From an uncultured Saprospiraceae bacterium (GTDB taxonomy: Bacteria > Bacteroidota > Bacteroidia > Chitinophagales > Saprospiraceae): 64,000 nucleotides of DNA. Location of the stretch: positions 1 through 64,000 of the forward strand of contig CALFDU010000028.1 of NCBI GenBank assembly GCA_937950315.1, read 5' to 3'. How positions within the stretch are numbered: position 1 is the first letter of the stretch; each line of letters begins with the position of its first letter. The position numbers and the translations under genes are program-made. Positions 28,340 through 37,152 of the stretch are shown piece after piece. Under the pieces are notes generated by a model, which was not told where the DNA came from, ran no database searches, and saw only the letters and a list, made by a program, of their open reading frames with translations.

Positions 28340-28947
28340 TAAACTATGTTTTTAATTTACTTTTTAATTGTATGCCCAGTTTATGTCATGATATGGATGG
28401 CGGTTGCCCAATTAAAAATATACTAAGAGCATTGTCGCTACTGAGATATGTATGTCAAATTAAAAACAGATTCCTCTAATAATTTACTACGCGAGGCTTG
28501 ACCATGATTCTTTGGTTTTTATTGGCTAGCATTTATTAGAAGTCATAGGCTTAATGGGCATCAATGCTATGTTTTAACTATTGCTTCCAAGTCATACTTT
28601 CAAGTCTCATTGAATTCAAGTTCACTATTGTGAAACAACTTTGAATGCTTTTCTTGAGGACTATCAATGTTTGGAAAAGAAAATTTTGGCTATATGCGGG
28701 AATTCATCGAGTTTTTAAAGTAACATTTTTTGAATAGCCCCTTTTTCTGATTCTACCGAAAGAAACTGGGTTTACTTTTACATTATTACTTTATCCTTGC
28801 ATTTCTAAGGACATGGTTTTCTACTTGGTATCCTTGATTGGATTGTAGTGAGAAATGAATTGCTATTTGGCGACTCATATTTTTTGTGAAAAAACACTTG
28901 GAATGGTTTTCAGATTGTGAGAAATCTTGAGAAGTGAAAAACTTTCA
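28340..28947. other. 608-bp gap without a recognisable gene
   Basis: This AT-rich stretch lies between two minus-strand genes and must hold the promoter of the LTD protein gene. I see no coding frame longer than about 20 plausible codons, no convincing terminator for the CAP gene and no tRNA-like fold. Confidence 0.5.
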
Positions 28948-29460
28948 TTAATTCCCTTCGGAATAACGTGAATTGGTTCTTTTGTAGTTTTTAGGAATTA
29001 GCGTTCCAAAATGTTGAACCCAATATTTACCTCTTTTGGCTAAGCCCATTTCGGTCATGTCTCCATTCATGATCATTCTACAATGGCTAGGACTTTCTAA
29101 CCAATCTTTTACAACTTCAGGAAATGACTCCTGTCCTTCTCCGAGATTTTCTCCAGCGTATTGCCACCTATATCCATGTTCATCAAATCGATCACCAACA
29201 TCTCTTCCATCCTTTGATATGTGGCCAAAGTAGTTGTTGCGCCGCATATCGTTGGCATGTGCACTGGCAGTATTGTACAAAAGATCATTCCATTTGACTG
29301 GACCCACAGGAGGCATCTTCTTTCTTCCACAGGTACAACCTTCCTCACGGATATCATTAATGGTTGTGATGATTTCATCAATAACTTCCGCAGGAGGCTG
29401 AGATTGCCCATAATACGGCAATAGAAGGAATACAAAGGAGAATATTGCGAATGACTTCAT
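28948..29460 (-). CDS. Secreted CAP-domain (SCP/PR-1-like) protein
   Basis: This encodes 170 residues from the ATG at 29460, which directly starts the signal peptide (M-K-S-F-A-I-F-S-F-V-F-L-L); an ATG five codons upstream is also in frame. The CAP domain is complete: W-N-D-L-L-Y-N-T-A-S-A-H-A-N-D-M, F-G-H-I-S-K-D-G, the G-E-N-L motif and a terminal Y-W-V-Q-H-F-G. The two His and the Glu that form the CAP cavity are present. An unusual C-T-C-G pair occurs near the N-terminus of the mature protein. It is probably extracytoplasmic; the role is unknown. Confidence 0.88.
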   Translation of the reverse strand: MKSFAIFSFVFLLLPYYGQSQPPAEVIDEIITTINDIREEGCTCGRKKMPPVGPVKWNDLLYNTASAHANDMRRNNYFGHISKDGRDVGDRFDEHGYRWQYAGENLGEGQESFPEVVKDWLESPSHCRMIMNGDMTEMGLAKRGKYWVQHFGTLIPKNYKRTNSRYSEGN

Positions 29461-29548
29461 ATGACTGATTAACAAGCATAGAACGTAAGTGGTTCTCGAT
29501 TTATGCTCTGAGGCAAGTTAAAGCAATGTTATAGCTCAAAATAGGGCA

Positions 29549-29580
29549 TAAAAAAAAGGCGACCAAAAAAATTGACCGCC
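29549..29580 (-). terminator. Rho-independent terminator after hppA
   Basis: On the minus strand a 9-bp stem with two G-U pairs (29580-29572 with 29566-29558) is followed by eight T. It lies about 196 bp past the hppA stop and before the CAP gene. The rest of 29461-29775 holds only the overlapping hairpins at 29701-29729. Confidence 0.7.
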
Positions 29581-29700
29581 CCCGTTGCTATACGTAATTG
29601 AGTTATCTACTACAAATATTATAAAAGTGAAGCAATTACCAAAGTAACACCGCCATTTATTTTCAAATTATTCAGAAAAAATTCTGAAACACCCGAAAAG

Positions 29701-29729
29701 ACTGGGCTACTGAGCTTACGCCCAGTAGC
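29701..29729. repeat. Two overlapping, mutually exclusive 7-bp inverted repeats
   Basis: A-C-T-G-G-G-C (29701-29707) pairs with 29720-29726, while G-C-T-A-C-T-G (29706-29712) pairs with 29723-29729. The arms share bases, so only one stem can form at a time. They sit 47 bp past the hppA stop. Confidence 0.4.
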
Positions 29730-29775
29730 TTCAAATCTATTGATATTGGCTCTTTTATAATACATTTTCTTATTT

Positions 29776-31983
29776 CTAGCTTATAAACGGCGCAATTACC
29801 AATGCCACCACTGACATAAGCTTCAAAAGGATGTTCAATGAGGGTCCAGAAGTGTCCTTAAATGGATCTCCAACTGTATCACCCACTACTGTTGCTTTGT
29901 GAGGATCAGAACCTTTGTAATACATCTTTCCTTTGATTTCAACACCTTCTTCAAACATCTTCTTAGCGTTATCCCATGCACCTCCAGCATTTGACTGGAA
30001 GATGGCCATTAATACACCGCAAACCGTTACTCCTGCCAACAATCCACCCAACATCTCTGCTCCACCACCAAATCCAACAAGTACTGGACTGATTACAGCT
30101 ATAAGACCTGGAACGATCATTTCTCTAATAGAAGCTTTTGTTGAGATTTCAACACATTTATCATACTCTGCTTTTCCGTCAGCTGCTTCAAATGTTGCTT
30201 TATCAGCATCACTCCAATCTGACATCTCTTTGCCATCATTCTTCTTCATTACAGCCAATGCTGCTTTCAATTCAGGAATACTGTTGAACTGTCTTCTTAC
30301 CTCAGTAATCATATCCATCGCCGCTTTTCCTACGGCATTCATAGACAAAGCAGAGAACAAGAATGGAAGCATTCCTCCTACTAGAAGACCCGCCATTACT
30401 TGAGGATTTGCAATATTGATCGTATTGATACCTGCTGTAGCCATAAATGCTGCAAACAATGCCAATGCTGTCAAAGCGGCAGATCCAATAGCAAAACCTT
30501 TTCCGATGGCTGCTGTGGTGTTTCCTACTGCATCTAACTTATCTGTTCTTTGTCTTACTTCTTTTGGAAGCTCCGCCATTTCTGCAATTCCTCCAGCGTT
30601 GTCTGAGATAGGTCCGTAAGCATCAACTGCCAACTGGATACCTGTATTAGACAACATACCTACTGCTGCGATTGCAATTCCATATAAACCAGCAAAGTGG
30701 TGTGCACCGATAATTGCTGCTGCCAAGATTAAGATTGGAATCGCAGTCGATTGCATCCCAACTCCTAGTCCAGCAATGATGTTTGTTGCTGCTCCTGTAA
30801 CTGATTGATCAACTATAGATTGTACTGGCTTAGTACCTGTACCCGTATAGTATTCAGTGATTTTACCAATCGCCAATCCTGAGAACAATCCGAAAAGGAT
30901 AGCGAAGAAAACACCCATTGATGAGTACTCTATAACAGACTTAGTACCATTGGTCATAGCCTCAACAGTCCAAGATTCAGGCAACATCCATTTTACAATG
31001 AAAAAAGTAAGCACCAACATCAGTCCAGCTGATACAAATTCTCCAATATTCAATGCGGTATGTGGACTTCCTCCATCTTTTACTTTCACAAGGAAAGTAC
31101 CGATGATAGAAGTTAAAATCCCTACTGCAGCCAATACCAATGGCAACAATACCGCATTCATTCCTCCAAAATCATTGGAAGTCATAAATCCAGCACCACC
31201 AATGAAGGTTGCACCCAGTACCATTGTACCTATGATAGATCCAACATATGATTCAAAAAGATCGGCTCCCATTCCTGCTACATCACCTACGTTGTCTCCA
31301 ACGTTATCGGCAATCGTTGCTGGGTTAAGTGGGTGATCCTCAGGAATACCTGCTTCTACCTTTCCTACTAAATCTGCTCCTACATCGGCAGCCTTGGTGT
31401 AAATACCTCCACCTACTCTTGCAAACAATGCAATCGAAGAAGCTCCAAAAGAAAATCCAGTAAGAACAGTAATTACTCTAGTAACTGCTGCTTGATCTCC
31501 GATTCCAAAAATCTGAGAGTAGATCAAGAATAGACCTCCTAATCCTAATACACCAAGTCCAACAACCCCAAGACCCATTACAGACCCTCCAGCAAAAGCT
31601 ACTTCTAGTGCTTTTCCTAAGCTGGTTCTTGCCGCATTGGTTGTTCTTACGTTGGCTTTTGTAGCTACTTTCATTCCTAAGTATCCCGCCAATGCAGAAC
31701 AAATTGCTCCTAGAATAAATGATAGTGCCACCAATCCTGATGAAGTTGCTCCACCTGATTTTCCACTAAAAAACATCAATACAGCTACTACAGCTACAAA
31801 AATTGATAATACTTTATACTCAGCTTTAAGAAATGCCATCGCTCCATCTGCAATGTTTTCAGCTATTCTTGCCATTTTAGCACCACCAACTTCTTGTTTT
31901 CCAACCCATGCTGATTTCCAAAAAGTAAAAAGTAGTGCAATGACTCCCATCACGGGAATTCCATACATTAAGGTTTGACTCAT
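29776..31983 (-). CDS. hppA: Ion-translocating membrane pyrophosphatase, K+-dependent type
   Basis: This encodes 735 residues with about 16 transmembrane helices. The catalytic signatures are intact: [25 protein letters not shown], and D-N-V-G-D-N-V-G-D. The enzyme couples pyrophosphate hydrolysis to pumping H+ or Na+ across the inner membrane. The Ala in [10 protein letters not shown] marks the K+-dependent class (K+-independent enzymes have Lys there). H+ versus Na+ cannot be decided from reading alone. It has a good promoter at 32036-32064 and is divergent from the mntR operon. Confidence 0.96.
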   Translation of the reverse strand: MSQTLMYGIPVMGVIALLFTFWKSAWVGKQEVGGAKMARIAENIADGAMAFLKAEYKVLSIFVAVVAVLMFFSGKSGGATSSGLVALSFILGAICSALAGYLGMKVATKANVRTTNAARTSLGKALEVAFAGGSVMGLGVVGLGVLGLGGLFLIYSQIFGIGDQAAVTRVITVLTGFSFGASSIALFARVGGGIYTKAADVGADLVGKVEAGIPEDHPLNPATIADNVGDNVGDVAGMGADLFESYVGSIIGTMVLGATFIGGAGFMTSNDFGGMNAVLLPLVLAAVGILTSIIGTFLVKVKDGGSPHTALNIGEFVSAGLMLVLTFFIVKWMLPESWTVEAMTNGTKSVIEYSSMGVFFAILFGLFSGLAIGKITEYYTGTGTKPVQSIVDQSVTGAATNIIAGLGVGMQSTAIPILILAAAIIGAHHFAGLYGIAIAAVGMLSNTGIQLAVDAYGPISDNAGGIAEMAELPKEVRQRTDKLDAVGNTTAAIGKGFAIGSAALTALALFAAFMATAGINTINIANPQVMAGLLVGGMLPFLFSALSMNAVGKAAMDMITEVRRQFNSIPELKAALAVMKKNDGKEMSDWSDADKATFEAADGKAEYDKCVEISTKASIREMIVPGLIAVISPVLVGFGGGAEMLGGLLAGVTVCGVLMAIFQSNAGGAWDNAKKMFEEGVEIKGKMYYKGSDPHKATVVGDTVGDPFKDTSGPSLNILLKLMSVVALVIAPFIS

Positions 31984-32035
31984 CTAAAACGTCGTTTTTT
32001 GTTTGGTTTGATAATCTTTTCTTTTTAAAGTGTAC

Positions 32036-32064
32036 CAAAGATAAAACTTCAGACCATTTTACAA
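32036..32064 (-). promoter_or_regulatory. Promoter for hppA
   Basis: On the minus strand TTG (32064-32062) and TATCTTTG (32043-32036) are 18 bp apart, a full match to the Bacteroidota consensus, 52 bp before the hppA ATG. Confidence 0.7.
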
Positions 32065-32109
32065 GCCAAATCGTTAGATATTGTTAATTCAGTAATACAT
32101 CATTAGATT

Positions 32110-32139
32110 TTGAAGGCGTAGAAATTATATTTAGATTTG
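32110..32139 (+). promoter_or_regulatory. Promoter for the mntR-troA-ATPase operon
   Basis: TTG (32110-32112) and TAGATTTG (32132-32139) are 19 bp apart, matching the Bacteroidota -33/-7 elements. The -7 box is embedded in the palindrome at 32130-32145. Confidence 0.75.
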
Positions 32140-32145
32140 TCTAAA
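32130..32145. promoter_or_regulatory. DtxR/MntR-type operator palindrome over the -7 box
   Basis: T-T-T-A-G-A (32130-32135) and T-C-T-A-A-A (32140-32145) form a perfect inverted repeat with a 4-bp centre. It covers the -7 element of the regulator's own promoter, so binding would block transcription. Autoregulation by the adjacent DtxR-family protein is inferred. Confidence 0.6.
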
Positions 32146-32155
32146 AATAAAGTTT

Positions 32156-32821
32156 ATGATAACTTCAACTGAAGAGGATTACATAAAAGCTATATTCAAT
32201 ATTTCCCAAAGAGGTAAAAAAGAACTGGTGGGAACCAATCAAATTGCTTCCCAAATGTCCACTTCTGCTGCCTCTGTCACAGATATGCTCAGAAAGCTCG
32301 ATAAAAAGGAAATGATCATCTACGAAAAGTACAAAGGAGTTAAACTTTCTCCTTTGGGGACCATTAAGGCCATGACACTTCTAAGAAAACACCGTTTATG
32401 GGAAAGCTTTTTGGTTGAAAAACTAGGATTCGCTTGGGATGAAGTACATGATATTGCAGAACAGATGGAGCATATTCAATCCACTGAGCTGGTCAACCGA
32501 TTAGATAAGTATTTGGGTTACCCCAAATTTGACCCTCATGGTGACCCAATACCTGATGCCCAAGGGACCATAACCATTAGAAATCAAGTAAGCCTTTCAT
32601 CACTACAAACAGGTGATAAAGGAATGGTTGTAGGGGTTAAAAAACACGACAAGGATTTCCTCAACCATTTAAACCAGGTCGGCATTAATATCGGAACGGA
32701 ACTAGAAATCATCCTGAAGTATGATTACGATCAATCCATCAAATTAAACATTAACAACTCAAACGAGGCATTATTGACTGCTGCCGTTTGCGAAAATATT
32801 TTCCTTAAAAAGTTTTCATGA
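32156..32821 (+). CDS. DtxR/MntR-family metal-dependent transcriptional repressor
   Basis: This encodes 221 residues. The N-terminus is the family's winged helix (E-E-D-Y-I-K-A-I-F, then T-N-Q-I-A-S-Q-M-S-T-S-A-A-S-V-T-D-M-L-R-K-L). The middle carries the metal-binding/dimerisation domain (H-R-L-W-E-S-F-L, W-D-E-V-H-D-I-A-E-Q-M-E-H-I), with the His and Glu residues expected for Mn or Fe sensing. The C-terminus is a FeoA/SH3-like domain (about 145-221). Its stop overlaps the next ATG by 4 bp. It probably represses this operon when metal is sufficient, through the palindrome at 32130-32145. Confidence 0.92.
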   Translation: MITSTEEDYIKAIFNISQRGKKELVGTNQIASQMSTSAASVTDMLRKLDKKEMIIYEKYKGVKLSPLGTIKAMTLLRKHRLWESFLVEKLGFAWDEVHDIAEQMEHIQSTELVNRLDKYLGYPKFDPHGDPIPDAQGTITIRNQVSLSSLQTGDKGMVVGVKKHDKDFLNHLNQVGINIGTELEIILKYDYDQSIKLNINNSNEALLTAAVCENIFLKKFS

Positions 32822-33810
32822 GAATTTTAATTCTACTTATTTTTCTAATTGCCCAAGTTCAAACATTTGCGCAAGCGAAAAAAATAAAGGTAATCAGTAC
32901 GGTATCCATCATCTCAGACATCGCCAGTAACATTGTCGGTGAAACGGCTGATATTGAAACGATAGTGCCCGTAGGAGGCGACCCACATATTTATGAAGCC
33001 ACACCAAGAGATGCACGCTTGGTTCAGTCGGGAGACATATTCTTCATCAACGGATTGACCTTTGAAGGATGGATCGAAGAGTTGATTGCCAATTCAGGGT
33101 CTTCTGCCCCATCCTATATCATCACCGAAGGCGTTAATGCAATCGGATCGAGTAAATACGAAAACTCATATGATCCGCATGCATGGATGGATGTAACCAA
33201 TGTATTTATTTATGCAAAAAACATCAGGGACGCGATGGTTAAAAATTTCCCTGAGCACGCTGCCATATACGAAAAGGAATATGAAAAATATTTGGCTGAA
33301 CTAAAAACATTGCATGCGTATGTTCAAACTCAAATAAACTTGATTCCGAAGCAGCAAAGAATTTTGGTTACTTCACATGATGCCTTTGCATATTATGGCA
33401 AACAATACGGCATTGACGTGGAAGCTATTTTAGGAATTTCAACTGAGGCAGAAGCTCGATCATCAGATGTAGTGAGAGTTGCGAAGGTAATTAAGGACAG
33501 AAATGTTCCTGCAATTTTTATTGAAAGTACCGTCAATCCAAAAATGATCAAGAGACTAGCAGATGACAATGGTGTTCCTGTGGGCGGAGAATTGTATGCT
33601 GACTCATTGAGTGAACCCGACGGAGAGGCAGGTACTTACATAGGCATGATCAAGAGTAATACAGATGTAATTGTTGATGCCTTGTCGAAGAACAAGTTCT
33701 CTAGTACGAAAATAGATGACGACAAAGGTGATAGTAAAGTTGGACTGATTGTTATTGGTGGATTGTTCATACTTCTACTTTTATTTGGTATCATGAAAAT
33801 GAAAAACTAA
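32818..33810 (+). CDS. TroA/ZnuA-family metal-binding protein with C-terminal membrane anchor
   Basis: This encodes 330 residues. A signal peptide ends near T-F-A-Q. Cluster A-I binding residues are visible: His57 in G-G-D-P-H, His121 in Y-D-P-H-A-W, His187 in S-H-D-A-F-A-Y-Y and Asp262 in G-E-L-Y-A-D-S-L-S. The His3-Asp set allows Zn or Mn. After the domain there is a short linker and a strongly hydrophobic helix (I-V-I-G-G-L-F-I-L-L-L-L-F-G-I-M) with a positive tail, so the protein should be tethered to the inner membrane, which is unusual for the family. It overlaps both neighbours (ATGA before, TAATG after). Confidence 0.9.
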   Translation: MRILILLIFLIAQVQTFAQAKKIKVISTVSIISDIASNIVGETADIETIVPVGGDPHIYEATPRDARLVQSGDIFFINGLTFEGWIEELIANSGSSAPSYIITEGVNAIGSSKYENSYDPHAWMDVTNVFIYAKNIRDAMVKNFPEHAAIYEKEYEKYLAELKTLHAYVQTQINLIPKQQRILVTSHDAFAYYGKQYGIDVEAILGISTEAEARSSDVVRVAKVIKDRNVPAIFIESTVNPKMIKRLADDNGVPVGGELYADSLSEPDGEAGTYIGMIKSNTDVIVDALSKNKFSSTKIDDDKGDSKVGLIVIGGLFILLLLFGIMKMKN

Positions 33811-34547
33811 TGGCTGAAAACCATGTCATAACGATCGATGGATTGTCCGTCAATTACGGCAATAAACGGGTCCTTACCAACATCCATATGGATATTGCAG
33901 CTGGACATATTTATGGAGTCGTAGGACCAAACGGAGCAGGAAAGTCTACCCTTTTTAAATCAATTTTAGGATTGATCGAATACAATTCGGGTAAGATAAA
34001 ACTGTTTGACCAAGACATAAAAGCGGTTAGAAAACGAATTGCATATGTGCCGCAAAAAGATGAGATAGATTGGAGATTTCCAGCAACAGTAAATGACATT
34101 GTCCTAATGGGAAGATATCCATTCAAGGGGCTTCTTCAACGCATCAATGATGAAGATCGAAAGATTGCTATTAATGCATTAAAAGAAATGGGAATTGAAG
34201 AGTTAAAGGACCGACAAATCGGGGCACTATCCGGTGGACAGCAGCAAAGGGTTTTTATTGCCCGTGCATTGACTCAGCAAGCAGAATTATTCTTTTTTGA
34301 TGAGCCATTTGTTGGCATTGACATTACGACAGAAAATAAGATCATCGAGATCATGAGAAAACTGGCCAATGAGGGCAAAACGCTGCTTGTCGTACACCAT
34401 GACTTATCTACCATAGAAGAATATTTTGACAAAGTCATTTTATTAAATCAGCGCCTCATCACATACGGAGATACCGACAAAGTTTTCAACAATCAAACAG
34501 TCGCTGAAACTTACAGATCGCAACTCACAATCCTGCAACAGATTTGA
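33810..34547 (+). CDS. Metal ABC transporter ATP-binding protein (ZnuC/TroB type)
   Basis: This encodes 245 residues. It has Walker A G-P-N-G-A-G-K-S-T (39-47), the Q-loop V-P-Q-K-D-E-I-D-W-R-F-P typical of the Mn/Zn-type ATPases, signature L-S-G-G-Q-Q-Q-R, Walker B L-F-F-F-D-E-P-F-V-G-I-D and the switch His in V-V-H-H-D-L. It should energise metal import with a TroC/ZnuB-type permease. No permease gene follows; the next gene, 214 bp on, is an unrelated secreted enzyme. The ATG overlaps the troA-like stop by one base. Confidence 0.93.
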   Translation: MAENHVITIDGLSVNYGNKRVLTNIHMDIAAGHIYGVVGPNGAGKSTLFKSILGLIEYNSGKIKLFDQDIKAVRKRIAYVPQKDEIDWRFPATVNDIVLMGRYPFKGLLQRINDEDRKIAINALKEMGIEELKDRQIGALSGGQQQRVFIARALTQQAELFFFDEPFVGIDITTENKIIEIMRKLANEGKTLLVVHHDLSTIEEYFDKVILLNQRLITYGDTDKVFNNQTVAETYRSQLTILQQI

Positions 34548-34584
34548 TACCATATATCAACATTTTTAAGTTTTAATTACCTGC

Positions 34585-34611
34585 CAATTGCGCACAATTG
34601 CTAAGGTTTTT
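34585..34611 (+). terminator. Weak terminator after the metal-transport operon
   Basis: Two C-A-A-T-T-G arms (34585-34590 and 34595-34600) pair around a 4-nt loop and are followed by C-T-A-A-G-G and five T. The stem is short and AT-rich. Confidence 0.35.
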
Positions 34612-34761
34612 CCTTCAAGGCATTGTCGCCTATCTGACGTCAACGACTCCTTTTAATACTACCCTCAGTTTTGTAAAACATCTTGCCAAACACCCTGCTT
34701 TCTAGCCTCAGATTTGCATTAAAAATAGCATTGACAGTATATTATAAAAAATTACAATTCA

Positions 34762-37152
34762 ATGTACAAAACAGTAATATTTACTGCCTTTCTGGTGGTA
34801 ATGGGTGTTTACAATCCCAGCTTTTCTCAATGTTCAGGAAATGAATCTTCTGTGACATTTGAGCTTCAGACAGATTTTTACGGATATGAAACTTCATGGG
34901 CGCTGATTACGTCGCAAGGAGATTCTTTGTTCTCATCTGCAGGAATCGTTTATGAAAATGAAACTTTATACACAGAGACTTTTTGTGTTCCTTCAAATGT
35001 ATGTGTGCAATTTGTCATTGCAGATAGTTATGGAGATGGATTCACTGGACCTGGTTATGCAAATTTAACCGTGGATGGCGAAGAGATTTTTCATGTTGAT
35101 GATTTTGATTTTGACTTTAAAAAATATTTTAATTGCGCTCCAGGCTTTTCGTGTGATGATGCATTCACAATTGACGATTACGACTTCACATTGGATACAG
35201 AAGAAAGATGGTATATCTTAACTGTTCCTGAAGTAGGTCAATACGAAATATCAACTTGCAATAATGCAGCTGACTGCAATACAACCATTTTTGTGTATGC
35301 AGAATGTCCAATCGCATCGGAAGAAACCGTTGAGGGAACTTTGTTTTACAATGATGTAAATGAAGAATGTGGGGAACGAGCACTTGCAGTAAGCGCTTTG
35401 GATGTTGACAGAGATTATGTCTTAAGAATCAAGAGTCAATGCGTGGGTGACATCAATATTTCAATTTCTTATTTAGGCCCAATTGAAGGATGTACTGATC
35501 CGACAGCTTGTAACTACAATCCGTTGGCAACAGTTGAAGATGGCTCATGTGTTCCTTTTGGAGATGTGGATTGTCCTGAAGGACCAGACTTAAGATTGAA
35601 TCCTTTTGTTCTATCCAGCTCAATGTATGTAACCGTACTTGACACAGAAAACGAATGCTTGATCAATGAAGGTTGTCTTCAAGGTGTAGGAAGAAGAGAC
35701 ATTGTTAGATTTACAACGAGAATAGAAAACATAGGTACGCAAGATTACTTTATTGGTGATCCGCAAAACCAACCAGGACAGTTTACTTATGACAATTGTC
35801 ATAATCACTTCCATTATGATGGTTATGCACAATATAGCTTGTATGATGTGTGGGGTCAATATATTCCAATTGGATACAAAAATGGCTTCTGTGTACTAGA
35901 TTTAGATTGCCCAAATCCTCAAATGTCTCAATTTGGTTGTGACAACATGGGTATCACAGCAGGATGTTCGGACACCTATGATGCGGGTATTGATTGCCAA
36001 TGGTTGGACATTACAGATGTACCTGATGGTGATTATGTATTTGTTGCTGTTGTAAATGTTGATTTGGCAAGAGATGCCCTGGGCAGAGCTGAGATGGATA
36101 CGCTAAACAACTTTGCACAGGTATGCATTAATTTAGATAGATCTTCTGGTAGTATCGAAATGACAATCCAGGACGACTGTGACGTATACACAGATTGTAA
36201 TGGAGATATTTATGGAAATGCCTTAAAAGATTGTGAAGGCAATTGCGGAGGGACTAGACTAAGAGGAGATAGAAACTTAGACCAACAACATGATCTTTCA
36301 GATGTCTTCGTTTATACTGAAGAAATATTAAGTCAACAAGGTGCTACAACGTGTAGTGATCTTTATCAAGATGGCAAGATCGACGTTTATGATGCTGCAG
36401 TATTACACAACTGCGTAACCTACGGAATGCTACACGAGCACGAAGGTGGTTCAGCAGCCCACGATCACTGCTACTTCCCTACCGGTGTTTACAACTTTGT
36501 GGACACAATGGATTTTAACTTGAAATACGACAAGGATTTGGATCCTGAATTTGTATACATTGATATCACAAATCCATCAGATGGATTGATGGCTTTCCAA
36601 TTTCAAATAGAAGGAGCAGACATTGAAGATGTGTACCAAAACACGATCATCTCAGATCAAATATTTGATATTCAATACAACAATGCTACGGGAATTATTG
36701 TAGGAACTCCAATCCAAGATTTCTATCTGGAAAGGTCAAACCAAGAGCAAGGATTGCTTAAGATTAAGATAGATCCAAACGCAACAGACCTTTGTGTTGT
36801 TGGAGATGCTATTATGGTGGGAAGCAATGTTCAAAAAACAGCCGTTAAAATGGTGAATAGTTGTGCCTCAACCTTGTTTTCTTCTGTAGAAAAGTTGGTC
36901 AATGATCCAAGAATGGAGGTATTTCCAATACCAACAAGTTCAAGATTGAATGTGATCATCAACAATGATTCATTTAACACGCAAAACATCAGTTGTTATG
37001 CCGCAAACGGCAAACTTGTATATAATGAGAACACAAACACAAAAAATGCTTCAATAAATGTAGAAGAATGGGAAGAAGGGATGTATTTTGTTATCGTATC
37101 AGGAAACGACCAACAATTTATTAAGAAGTTTATTATAAATGGCAAAGAATAA
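34762..37152 (+). CDS. Secreted lysyl-oxidase-like copper enzyme with dockerin-like, cohesin-like and T9SS type A domains
   Basis: This encodes 796 residues with a signal peptide (cleaved near S-F-S-Q). Two Cys-rich beta domains (about 22-240) and a G-C-T-D-P-T-A-C-N-Y motif lead into a lysyl oxidase domain (about 270-475). The copper site C-H-N-H-F-H (His347, 349, 351), G-Y-K-N-G-F-C (Lys373), M-G-I-T-A-G-C (396-402) with Tyr406, and D-C-Q-W-L-D-I-T-D-V-P match animal LOX closely. Lys373 and Tyr406 would form the lysyl-tyrosyl quinone. LOX enzymes oxidise lysine side chains to aldehydes, releasing H2O2 and cross-linking proteins. A dockerin-like EF-hand pair (about 500-555), a cohesin-like domain and a type A sorting domain follow. 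It overlaps the next gene by 14 bp. Confidence 0.9.
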   Translation: MYKTVIFTAFLVVMGVYNPSFSQCSGNESSVTFELQTDFYGYETSWALITSQGDSLFSSAGIVYENETLYTETFCVPSNVCVQFVIADSYGDGFTGPGYANLTVDGEEIFHVDDFDFDFKKYFNCAPGFSCDDAFTIDDYDFTLDTEERWYILTVPEVGQYEISTCNNAADCNTTIFVYAECPIASEETVEGTLFYNDVNEECGERALAVSALDVDRDYVLRIKSQCVGDINISISYLGPIEGCTDPTACNYNPLATVEDGSCVPFGDVDCPEGPDLRLNPFVLSSSMYVTVLDTENECLINEGCLQGVGRRDIVRFTTRIENIGTQDYFIGDPQNQPGQFTYDNCHNHFHYDGYAQYSLYDVWGQYIPIGYKNGFCVLDLDCPNPQMSQFGCDNMGITAGCSDTYDAGIDCQWLDITDVPDGDYVFVAVVNVDLARDALGRAEMDTLNNFAQVCINLDRSSGSIEMTIQDDCDVYTDCNGDIYGNALKDCEGNCGGTRLRGDRNLDQQHDLSDVFVYTEEILSQQGATTCSDLYQDGKIDVYDAAVLHNCVTYGMLHEHEGGSAAHDHCYFPTGVYNFVDTMDFNLKYDKDLDPEFVYIDITNPSDGLMAFQFQIEGADIEDVYQNTIISDQIFDIQYNNATGIIVGTPIQDFYLERSNQEQGLLKIKIDPNATDLCVVGDAIMVGSNVQKTAVKMVNSCASTLFSSVEKLVNDPRMEVFPIPTSSRLNVIINNDSFNTQNISCYAANGKLVYNENTNTKNASINVEEWEEGMYFVIVSGNDQQFIKKFIINGKE

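Noticed and set aside
28669-28725. 18-codon frame with a helical look in the 28.3-28.9 kb gap
   Set aside because: Too short to separate from chance.
29933-31978. Plus-strand open frames opposite hppA
   Set aside because: They are antisense shadows of a highly conserved gene and have biased, non-protein-like composition.
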